From: Caldithrix abyssi DSM 13497
GTDB taxonomy: Bacteria; Electryoneota; AABM5-125-24; Hatepunaeales; Hatepunaeaceae
NCBI GenBank assembly: GCA_945865405.1
Contig: CAMBDS010000010.1
Coordinates: forward strand, 1-64,000
DNA: 64,000 nucleotides
Direction: 5' to 3'
The translations under genes were made by a program, and so were the position numbers. Positions within the stretch are counted from its first letter, which is position 1. The number at the start of each line of letters is the position of its first letter. Of the stretch, positions 57,822 through 64,000 are shown one piece after another. Under the pieces are notes generated by a model. The model did no database searches, was not told the DNA's origin, and was given only the letters and a program-made list of their open reading frames with translations.

Positions 57822-58694
57822 TCATATCCCATACCCCAACCCCACCCGCCACGTCGATCCAAGCGCCTGATCGTACAACGCCATTGCGGCATCGACCCGG
57901 TAAGGCCCACTCTCAAACCCAAGACCGAACGTCGGCCTGACAAAATCCCCCGAAACAGCCGCTCCTCCCCGCACGAAGAACCGCTCCTTGTATCCGCCCT
58001 CAAGCCCTAAATGAGCCGTCCCTTTCTGATCCCGAACCGCACTGTATTCGACAACGTCCATCAGCGAGTAATCGCCGAGGTAGTCCTTGCGCGAAACCCC
58101 AACCCTTGCCGTCATTGGCGGCGGATTGTCCATCCGGTTATTGACAGGCATATTCGCTCCCACCAACCCCGCCGACCACTTTCCGCCCGACCACGACACC
58201 CCCGCATCGAGCAGCGGAAACTGGTTCGCCACGTCGCCGTAGATGTCTTCAAGGTAGCCTTTCATCGTCAACCCGACGCGCATATCCATCGGCATATTCA
58301 CCGCCGCAGTTACCGCAATGACCGACTGATGAACGGTGAAGGTGGATGCCGCAGGCCCCGGTCGCTCGCGGGCTTCGAAGTCATCGATACCGAGGTCGAA
58401 GAGATAAGCCGACAGCCCTCCCCACGTCGTCTCAAACGACGCCGTCCCGAAAGTCCCCCGCCCGTCACCCAGCCAGCGGAAGAACTGCAAGCCAAGGTTA
58501 TCTCCCCCAATTCCCGCCCGCGCCGGATTCCAGAACGCCGCCGACCCGCCGCGCGAGTGCGAAACGCCCGACATTCCCAGCGATATCTCCGCCGCGCCGT
58601 TCGGTATCTTCAGGAACGCCGCGCCAGACGCTTCCGCCATCGCATTGGATGAGATGACCAAGGCTACGAGCCCACTAATGACGATTTTATGCAT
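57822..58694 (-). CDS. PorV/PorQ-like outer-membrane protein
   Basis: The 290-residue product has a signal peptide (VISGLVALVISSNAMA). The motif ASGAAFLKIPNGAAEISLGMSGVSHSRGGSAAFWNPARAG is the family signature (xxGAxxLxxPxGARxxxMGxAxxAxxxxxxxxxWNPAxxx). Amphipathic strands follow, ending WRVGLGYGI. PorV-type proteins are outer-membrane components that receive T9SS cargo, matching the sorted proteins elsewhere in the window. Its neighbours are another PorV-like barrel and lipoproteins. Confidence 0.85.
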   Translation of the reverse strand: MHKIVISGLVALVISSNAMAEASGAAFLKIPNGAAEISLGMSGVSHSRGGSAAFWNPARAGIGGDNLGLQFFRWLGDGRGTFGTASFETTWGGLSAYLFDLGIDDFEARERPGPAASTFTVHQSVIAVTAAVNMPMDMRVGLTMKGYLEDIYGDVANQFPLLDAGVSWSGGKWSAGLVGANMPVNNRMDNPPPMTARVGVSRKDYLGDYSLMDVVEYSAVRDQKGTAHLGLEGGYKERFFVRGGAAVSGDFVRPTFGLGFESGPYRVDAAMALYDQALGSTWRVGLGYGI

Positions 58695-58713
58695 ACTTTT
58701 CTTTGTAATTCAT

Positions 58714-59316
58714 TCAAAAACTAAATGTTGGCGAAAGCCCCACGCTGACGTACGAAACTGCCGTGAGTTCATCGTAAGGAATCGCCGGGCTCAGGTCTGT
58801 TTGATCATCAAGATGAGATTTTCCATAATGAACAACTCCCCGAAAAACTCCAGCTTTCACTTGCGCAAACCCGACTTGCACCATAAAACCTGTATTGATA
58901 AAGGAACTACCTTCGAACATGATCCCCGACACTGTTCCGTAGAACCCTGCTCGTTTAATGAAGCCGTTTTCGAACTTTCGCCCTATCTCGATTCCCGGAA
59001 CAGCGAGTGCCTCGAACGTCGTCCCCTTCAACCACGGATCATTCCGGTCTATAAACGCTTGGTTTTTTCTCACCAGATTGAACCGCTCGTAAAGTGAGAC
59101 GTTCCAGTTAAGGTAGGATCCGCTTTCCGAATCGACCAGATTCCTTTCATAACTGAGCAGCGTCATATGAAAGTGATCGTCGCCAAAATCAGCCGATATC
59201 GGCGTAAAGAGAGCCCGCTTCTGTCGCACGATCTCTTCGCTGTAACCAGTGTCGGAAATCAGCAGTAGCGACGCCAGCGACACAATCGCAGCAGAGGTGA
59301 AACGCATTGCATTCAT
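58714..59316 (-). CDS. Secreted beta-rich protein of unknown function
   Basis: ATG 59316 (AAAGGAT site upstream) gives a 200-residue protein with a signal peptide (IVSLASLLLISDTGYS). The strands end in SYVSVGLSPTFSF, an outer-membrane barrel type C-terminus with a final aromatic. Segments such as IVRQKRALFTPISADFGDDHFHMTLLSYERNL and FENGFIKRAGFYGTVSGIMFEGSSFINTGFMVQVGFAQVKAG look like a small porin. The longer frame to 59421 runs through hairpin DNA and is rejected. Confidence 0.7.
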   Translation of the reverse strand: MNAMRFTSAAIVSLASLLLISDTGYSEEIVRQKRALFTPISADFGDDHFHMTLLSYERNLVDSESGSYLNWNVSLYERFNLVRKNQAFIDRNDPWLKGTTFEALAVPGIEIGRKFENGFIKRAGFYGTVSGIMFEGSSFINTGFMVQVGFAQVKAGVFRGVVHYGKSHLDDQTDLSPAIPYDELTAVSYVSVGLSPTFSF

Positions 59317-59672
59317 TGTTGTGATCCTTTCTTTGTCTGGTAGGACAGAGCCTGCCCCGTACTGGATACGGGGTTTCAACCTGTCACGGTAGAACGGGTT
59401 TCCCAACCTGTCCTCCGGCATCTTCCATTTCGGTTAAATCACAATCAACGAACCATTCCGCTCCTGTTTAGCCATTCATGGAGTGCGCAAGCTTGCTTGC
59501 GCCTAATCAGCTTCTCTGCAATCCCCCCCTGCTATGCAGGGGGGGTAGGGGGGGTCATTTTTCCTCACCTTACCACTTTCCCACCTTCCCCAACAACCTT
59601 CCCGGCGAATGCCGCCAACCAACTACCGCAATTTCCAATTTTACAATTTACAATCTACAATTTCCTCTTCCC
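59317..59672. other. 356-nt intergenic region made of repeats
   Basis: No gene is supported. It contains CCCCGTACTGGATACGGGG (about 59357-59375), a family D palindrome (59480-59503), a G-rich E2 element (59517-59562) and TTTACAA/TCTACAA 7-nt units (59640-59660). Confidence 0.75.
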
Positions 59673-60641
59673 CTAAAACCCGAACGTCCACCCAACCAGA
59701 TGACTCCCCGACGGCGACACCGTGTCCAGCACAAAAGCATAGTCCATCTTCGCCACAATCCCGTGCCTGAGCTTCATCCCCACCCCCAACCCAAACGTCG
59801 GTGACTCTCCGTTGAAGCCGCCTCTTAGTGCCAGCGACTTCGCTTCCCACTCCATGCTCCGCCACTCCACGCCCAAATGAGGCGTAAACGCTTCCGACGA
59901 CTTCCCTGTTTCGCTCGGATTGATCAGCAAATCACCCGCCACCGTCAGATAGTCTTGCGCATCGTAAGCCGCCCCCAGCCGGAACATCATTGGCAGCTCA
60001 TCATCGACAGCGCCCCGTCCATCACCCCAAACGTCCGAAGCGTTCCAGCTAACCTTCGAGTTAATATCCCGCACTTCAAGCCCGAAACGGTACTTCCGCC
60101 ACCGGCCCTGAATGCCGAGATCGATCCCCATGCCGTATGCGTAGAGCGTCTTGTTATCGGTCAGCACCTTAGGAGCCGACGCAATCATCCACTTCACCGA
60201 AATGCCCAGCGCAAAGTCCTTGTGCGGTCTAAGACAAAACGTCCCGTGCAGTAAATTATCCGAGTAGCTCAGTTCGTCGAATGTTTTTCCGTTCGAGTCT
60301 CTCGCGTCGATTTTGTCGGTAGCTGCCCGGACAAACCCGACAGCAACTCCGGCGTTGCCTTGCAGCGGCATCGAGAACCCGGTGTAGAGCATCGATCTGT
60401 CAAGCGACATCGACCGAAAGCCAAACGCTGCTTGTCGCGTCGCTTGAAACGATGGACTTGCCGGATTGTAGTACCAGCTCATCCCCGCCCCGCTAAGCGC
60501 AGTTCCGACGTCGCCCATCGCCAGCCTGTCTGCCCCCAACCCCATCCGCATGAAGCTCCCCGCCTGCCCACCCAATTGCGTCGCCTGCACGTTGGAGCCT
60601 AACACTACCGCCAACACTCCCGCTGTCAAGAGTTTTCCCAT
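59673..60641 (-). CDS. PorV/PorQ-like outer-membrane protein
   Basis: From ATG 60641 the 322-residue protein has a signal peptide (LLTAGVLAVVLGSNVQA) and the motif QAGSFMRMGLGADRLAMGDVGTALSGAGMSWYYNPASPSFQ. Repeated amphipathic strands follow, with an aromatic end (GSHLVGWTFGF). It is the second PorV-like barrel of this cluster. An upstream ATG at 60678, overlapping the previous stop, would add a Lys/Arg-rich N-terminus encoded by the TTTCAGC period-7 repeat; either start keeps a signal peptide. Confidence 0.85.
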   Translation of the reverse strand: MGKLLTAGVLAVVLGSNVQATQLGGQAGSFMRMGLGADRLAMGDVGTALSGAGMSWYYNPASPSFQATRQAAFGFRSMSLDRSMLYTGFSMPLQGNAGVAVGFVRAATDKIDARDSNGKTFDELSYSDNLLHGTFCLRPHKDFALGISVKWMIASAPKVLTDNKTLYAYGMGIDLGIQGRWRKYRFGLEVRDINSKVSWNASDVWGDGRGAVDDELPMMFRLGAAYDAQDYLTVAGDLLINPSETGKSSEAFTPHLGVEWRSMEWEAKSLALRGGFNGESPTFGLGVGMKLRHGIVAKMDYAFVLDTVSPSGSHLVGWTFGF

Positions 60642-60676
60642 TTTCAGCTTTCTTCTTTCAGCTTTCAGCTTTCTCA
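60642..60676 (+). repeat. Period-7 tandem repeat (unit TTTCAGC)
   Basis: Units TTTCAGC, TTTCTTC, TTTCAGC, TTTCAGC and TTTCTCA lie exactly between the stop of one minus-strand gene and the ATG of the next. Confidence 0.88.
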
Positions 60677-62293
60677 TCAATCAAGCACCATCACTTTCCC
60701 CCAGTAATCGTTTCCGCCCGCTTTGACGAGATAAAAATAGACTCCGTTAGCGACCGAGTTTCCTTGGTCGGTCTTTCCGTCCCAGGCCACAGCCCCATAC
60801 TCCGCCTGATCGCCCGTTCCGCCTCCCGGAAGCTGTATGTCGGGCGAACTATAGACCGGTTCCATCGCAAAATTGAACACCTCGAAATGCACACTCGAAG
60901 GCGACCCCAGCGGGAATTGGAACCTTACCGTATGCCCGCGAGCCGGTGAGAACGGGTTCGGGTAAGAATACGTGTCAGGCTGCCCGCTCGTCCCGGGTGA
61001 TTGAAATGCCCTGTGAATCCGCCACTTAAACTCGCCGTCGAACCACCCAACCGCCAGTCCGTCGTCCGACCCAACCCAAAGCGAATCCCCGACGCCCGCC
61101 GCGGAAAAGAAATCTGTGGTGACAAACTCTTCGCCGGTCGTCGGATCGCTGATCGTCAGTTGATCGGACGCCCTCTCAGTCCACGTAAAGCCGAGGTCGT
61201 TCGACTGCCACAGCACTTCGTCGGCGCAGACATAAACGACCGAGTCGCTAAACCCGAAGTTATGCGCCCGTAGCGGCCCGTAAACGTCGATCAGATACTC
61301 GCCATTGTCGAGCACCGTCGAGTCCGAAAGCGCTACCCGCCAGTTAGCCCCGCCGTCCTCAGTGACCGTCACTCCGTAATACTCGTTCACCTGCTCAGCT
61401 CGCCACGTAGCCGCCCAGACCAACGTTTTGGCAGTTAATTTCTGCACCCCGAGCGCCGTAACGAAGTTGCCCGAAAGAGTCGAGTTGTTCCCCGCGACAT
61501 GGCTGAACGTATTCCAGTTAGCCCCTTCGTCGCTCGTCCGGTGGACGCCAGCCGCCGATCCAACCCAAAGAAACGTCCCGTCATAAGCGGTAGAAAAAGT
61601 CCTGTGTGCCAGCAAATTCCTCGGCGGTCCCGGCGAAAAGGGATTGCCATCGACCGTATAGACGTGCCACGCCGACTCACCATATTTCAAGCGACGCAAT
61701 CCCCCGCCCCAACTGACGATCCACGCCGCCGAATCTGTCAACGCAATATCGTAAGTGACGTTCTGAATGTTGGTTGTCGTCGGGCTGTAGTTGGTCTCGC
61801 CGACCGAATCGACCGGTTGACGCATCCATGTCCACGTCTCGCCGTCGTCACGCGAGTACCCTACGCCGCCGCCAGCCGGAAAGAAATCGCCGCGCACTTC
61901 CTCGGTGTAAGCTGTCGCCGCCCAAATGGTGCTGTCGGTAACCGCGAGCGCCGAAACGCCTCCCCGCCCAAGCCCATCGCTCTGGTCAAGCGTAGCCCAT
62001 CCGGTGCCATTGAGGTGGAGTTGTGAAAGCCCGCGCCCAGTCCCGAACCAGATGCTTCCCTCGGTCGGCACTATATCGATGATCGAGTTCGATCCGATTC
62101 GCGCTCCAGGTTCCGGGTTAGCCGAAATCTGATGGTCTTTGTTAGCTGATATTTGATGTTCTTTCGGAATTGATGCGGCAATCGACACCGCCGCAACTCC
62201 CGCCGTAAACAATATTGCGAGTGATAATTTCAACTTGGTCTGCAATCCCTTTTTCTTTTCTGCAACTCTTCCAACTCTTCCAACTCTTCGCAC
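60677..62293 (-). CDS. Secreted beta-propeller protein with C-terminal FlgD-Ig-like/sorting-type domain
   Basis: The 538-residue product has a signal peptide (LSLAILFTAGVAAVSIAA). It then has two-component-regulator/BNR-type propeller blades (SIWFGTGRGLSQLHLNGTGWATLDQSDGLG; SDEGANWNTFSHVAG; TEDGGANWRVAL; SNDLGFTWTERA). The C-terminal domain (TYSYPNPFSPARGHTVRFQFP, VHFEVFNFAMEPVY, VAWDGKTDQGNSVANGVYFYLVKAGG) is of the FlgD-Ig/T9SS type. The GTG start and first ten residues (RRVGRVGRVAE) come from a 9-nt tandem repeat, and HQISANKDHQISAN is a short internal duplication. Confidence 0.82.
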   Translation of the reverse strand: MRRVGRVGRVAEKKKGLQTKLKLSLAILFTAGVAAVSIAASIPKEHQISANKDHQISANPEPGARIGSNSIIDIVPTEGSIWFGTGRGLSQLHLNGTGWATLDQSDGLGRGGVSALAVTDSTIWAATAYTEEVRGDFFPAGGGVGYSRDDGETWTWMRQPVDSVGETNYSPTTTNIQNVTYDIALTDSAAWIVSWGGGLRRLKYGESAWHVYTVDGNPFSPGPPRNLLAHRTFSTAYDGTFLWVGSAAGVHRTSDEGANWNTFSHVAGNNSTLSGNFVTALGVQKLTAKTLVWAATWRAEQVNEYYGVTVTEDGGANWRVALSDSTVLDNGEYLIDVYGPLRAHNFGFSDSVVYVCADEVLWQSNDLGFTWTERASDQLTISDPTTGEEFVTTDFFSAAGVGDSLWVGSDDGLAVGWFDGEFKWRIHRAFQSPGTSGQPDTYSYPNPFSPARGHTVRFQFPLGSPSSVHFEVFNFAMEPVYSSPDIQLPGGGTGDQAEYGAVAWDGKTDQGNSVANGVYFYLVKAGGNDYWGKVMVLD

Positions 62294-62298
62294 TCTTC
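62263..62298 (+). repeat. Period-9 tandem repeat (CAACTCTTC)
   Basis: Three perfect CAACTCTTC units and one GCACTCTTC unit. On the minus strand they encode the first residues of the propeller protein. This is the only site with a 9-nt rather than a 7-nt period. Confidence 0.88.
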
Positions 62299-62299
62299 C

Positions 62300-63571
62300 C
62301 TACCTAAACACATCCACCAACTTCCCGCCCCCGAACTCCTCATCCCTTCCCGGCATCCCGTTCCCAGCAGACATAATAATTATCACGTTGCTTCTGGATT
62401 CCCCACGTTGCGGCGACCTGTCACTCGGCGTCCAAGTGAACGTGAACTGCGTATTCAACTTGTTGTTTCGATTGGCACTCCATCCGGTTCTGATGACTCC
62501 CGGAGCTGTCAAAGTGTCATTACCCATACCTGTATCGAAGAAAATCGTGTCGAACACATCTATCTCGCGCCCCAAATTCTCATCATATCTCGACAACGTC
62601 ATCAGTAATGTGTCGAAATCGAGCGGTGTTTGATCATCATGGATAGAAATATCGATGTGAAATAACGTAAAGTCATTCGCTCCTCCTTCGACCCAGACCG
62701 TATCCGGCGCGACAATCGAGTCTATCTCCGGCGAACTGTTCTCCATCCAGACCTGCACGGTGTCGCTGAACGAGTTTTCATCCCTCTCCCGCATCGCCCA
62801 GTCTGCCGCCCGGCAGTAAAAGCTGTGATCTCCCGTCGGATAGCCTGCTCCAAGCTCCGGGAAGAACACAAGCTGATAGAGCGAGTCATTCAGCTTCGTC
62901 ATCGGATAGAAGCTCCCCGGCGCATTCCCTCGAGGAACGTCGCTTCTGCCAATCTCAACTGTCGCAATGTCTTCCTGACCGTCAAAATCGCGCACTACCA
63001 CCCTGAAAGGCGGGACACTCCCTGCACTCCAAACAGAATCCTCCGCCGAGATCCACCGGATCGTCGGCGGTGAGTTTGCCGCGACGATCAGCTCCCCGTA
63101 CAGCGTATCGATCCCCGGCGGATGATCCTGAAACGCAACCGTCAGTTGGTACGTTCCCTCATGCCCCGTGAACAAGCTATTAAGTCGCCTCGTGAACTTC
63201 CCGTCCCCTGCAACAAAATCCCCGCTCACTGTATCGCAAAACCCGGTCGCATCGTCGCGAGGCAATTCCCCGGCGTCATCGTAAAGGTTAAAGTACGTCG
63301 AGACGCCGTTGCCTCTCACAAGGCATCGCATCGTTCTCCGTTCGCCGTACTCTTTGGGATAGACCCGCACCACCATTCGCTGGTATTGCGGCGAGTCCAG
63401 CACCCAGATGCTATCAAGTTCTATGAAGTTAAACGAATATGCTGGCGAAGGATTTGGCGAGGTTGTATCGCAGCCAACTGTCAAAAACGACAGAAGCGAC
63501 ACTATCGAAGCGAGCAATAGCATCACATGGGCACGATGAGAAAGTATCAGCGGAGGTTTGGCGACCCGCAA
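62300..63571 (-). CDS. Large lipoprotein with Ig-like domains
   Basis: The 423-residue product has a lipoprotein signal (LLLASIVSLLSFLTVGC). The TTG at 63571 has an AGAGGG six bases upstream; ATG 63523 is the alternative. The mature part has several beta-sandwich stretches (MRCLVRGNGVSTYFNLYDDAGELPRDDATGFCDTVSGDFVAGDGKFTRRLNS; PPTIRWISAEDSVWSAGSVPPFRVVVRDFDGQEDIATVEI; SPEIDSIVAPDTVWV), resembling Ig/cadherin-like surface modules. It is the first gene of the minus-strand envelope cluster. The very C-terminal NGMPGRDEEFGGGKLVDVFR is not a sorting domain, so lipid anchoring is the likely attachment. Confidence 0.8.
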   Translation of the reverse strand: MRVAKPPLILSHRAHVMLLLASIVSLLSFLTVGCDTTSPNPSPAYSFNFIELDSIWVLDSPQYQRMVVRVYPKEYGERRTMRCLVRGNGVSTYFNLYDDAGELPRDDATGFCDTVSGDFVAGDGKFTRRLNSLFTGHEGTYQLTVAFQDHPPGIDTLYGELIVAANSPPTIRWISAEDSVWSAGSVPPFRVVVRDFDGQEDIATVEIGRSDVPRGNAPGSFYPMTKLNDSLYQLVFFPELGAGYPTGDHSFYCRAADWAMRERDENSFSDTVQVWMENSSPEIDSIVAPDTVWVEGGANDFTLFHIDISIHDDQTPLDFDTLLMTLSRYDENLGREIDVFDTIFFDTGMGNDTLTAPGVIRTGWSANRNNKLNTQFTFTWTPSDRSPQRGESRSNVIIIMSAGNGMPGRDEEFGGGKLVDVFR

Positions 63572-64000
63572 AGGACCCTCTGGCTAAAAAATTGCGTCGG
63601 CTGCAACGCCTTTCGTTGGGGCGTTCAGCATTCTATAAGGTACGAAGAGACTACCGACGTGACAATAGTAGCAAAGGGTTTGGGGTACGCTCCTAAAGAG
63701 GATGGTGATTTCGAAATGAATTCTAACAAAATATACGAACAATCTACCGAAAGTGCAAGTATTATTTTTCTTCAACCAATTTCCGCCGCGTAGGTCGGGC
63801 ATCCTGCCCGACAAGGTCTCTTGAAGAGTCCGCTCTTCTCCCCACCGCTTGCGGGGGGGCAAGGGGGGGTGTTTCCTTCTTTCAGCTGTCACCTCTCTGC
63901 TGGTGACAGCGCAACCTCTTCCGCAATCCCCCCATGCTATTGCAGGGGGGGTAGGGGGGGTCATTTTTCCTCTTCCCTCTTTCCGCTTTCCTCTTTCCTC
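63572..64000. other. 429-nt repeat-rich region at the window edge
   Basis: No gene is supported. It contains a GTCGGGCATCCTGCCCGAC hairpin (63796-63814), a family C remnant (63822-63837), a G-rich E1 element (63838-63873), a GCTGTCACC/GGTGACAGC hairpin (63885-63910), a G-rich E2 element (63921-63968) and TTCCTCT-type 7-nt units (63967-64000). Confidence 0.75.
63921..64000 (+). repeat. G-rich E2 element followed by TTCCTCT period-7 repeat
   Basis: GCAATCCCCCCATGCTATTG and CA then two G-tracts of 7 separated by TA, followed by TCATTTTTCCTC. The C-tract and the first G-tract pair into a hairpin and leave a free G-tract. The same core is at 59517, and inverted at 34682. Confidence 0.88.

Noticed and set aside
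63439-63793. Overlapping plus-strand frames near the window end
   Set aside because: They are antisense to the lipoprotein start and extend into repeat DNA; no ribosome site or domain is seen.
1-64000. tRNA or rRNA genes
   Set aside because: I looked for the GGTTCGA-type T-loop with flanking stems and for conserved rRNA segments and found none. A tRNAscan and Rfam search would settle it.

Overview
The window reads as one ordinary chromosomal stretch of an uncultivated Gram-negative bacterium of the Fibrobacterota-Chlorobiota-Bacteroidota (FCB) superphylum. Pointers: three secreted proteins end in a type IX secretion (Por) type sorting domain (NPFN motif, then an IYDxxGR-like strand and a final K-V-x-L-x-K/R), there are PorV/PorQ-like outer-membrane proteins, many lipobox lipoproteins and a DUF3078 protein. 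I cannot place it below superphylum from sequence alone; candidate phyla such as Zixibacteria, Electryoneota or Marinimicrobia relatives are possible. TTG starts are frequent and neighbouring genes often overlap by 1-11 nt. I see no rRNA, tRNA, CRISPR array, insertion sequence or prophage.

Layout. 1-7.3 kb: end of an unknown gene, a TPR lipoprotein and a five-gene Yej/Opp-type peptide ABC importer (binding lipoprotein, YejB-like and YejE-like permeases, two separate ATPases) closed by a good terminator. 7.4-13 kb: mscL, a DUF3078 protein, a family 2 glycosyltransferase whose start is lost beside a repeat, gyrA. 13-14.7 kb: a run of tiny toxin-antitoxin-like genes (DUF4258, two DUF2283, DUF433, YgiT-type zinc finger). 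14.7-23.5 kb: an LVIVD-repeat sorted protein; rex, a degenerate 5'-nucleotidase and lutABC in one overlapping cluster; a lipoprotein/outer-membrane protein pair. 23.6-28.6 kb: rpiB, a nucleotidyltransferase, an AT-rich gene interrupted by an in-frame TGA, glyA, nrdR, a membrane protein, nuoJ-nuoK. 28.7-32.2 kb: a second graveyard of small toxin-antitoxin-like genes and broken relics, and a frameshifted lipoprotein. 32.3-34 kb: motA-motB. 34.5-46 kb: two large sorted surface proteins, nadC-polA, membrane and secreted proteins. 46-52.3 kb: cupin lipoprotein, leuD-like gene, two crotonase-fold enzymes, a NIF3 protein, a NUDIX hydrolase, a K+ channel with a detached cyclic-nucleotide-binding protein. 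52.4-63.6 kb: a minus-strand envelope cluster of lipoproteins, PorV-like proteins, a beta-propeller protein, a polysaccharide-deacetylase-like protein and a PdxJ-like protein with an altered active site coupled to three lipoproteins carrying collagen-like triplets.

The most unusual theme is the repeat landscape. At least five families of short palindromic or G-rich elements, plus tandem repeats whose unit sequence changes from site to site while the period stays 7 nt, lie at gene boundaries throughout the window. They supply stop codons (three genes end on the TAA of a TAACGCC element), protein termini and loops inside coding regions. This looks like a coexisting community of non-autonomous elements that repeatedly rewrites gene ends. 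Several genes appear to have been damaged (glycosyltransferase start, TGA-interrupted gene, two DUF2283 relics, frameshifted lipoprotein).
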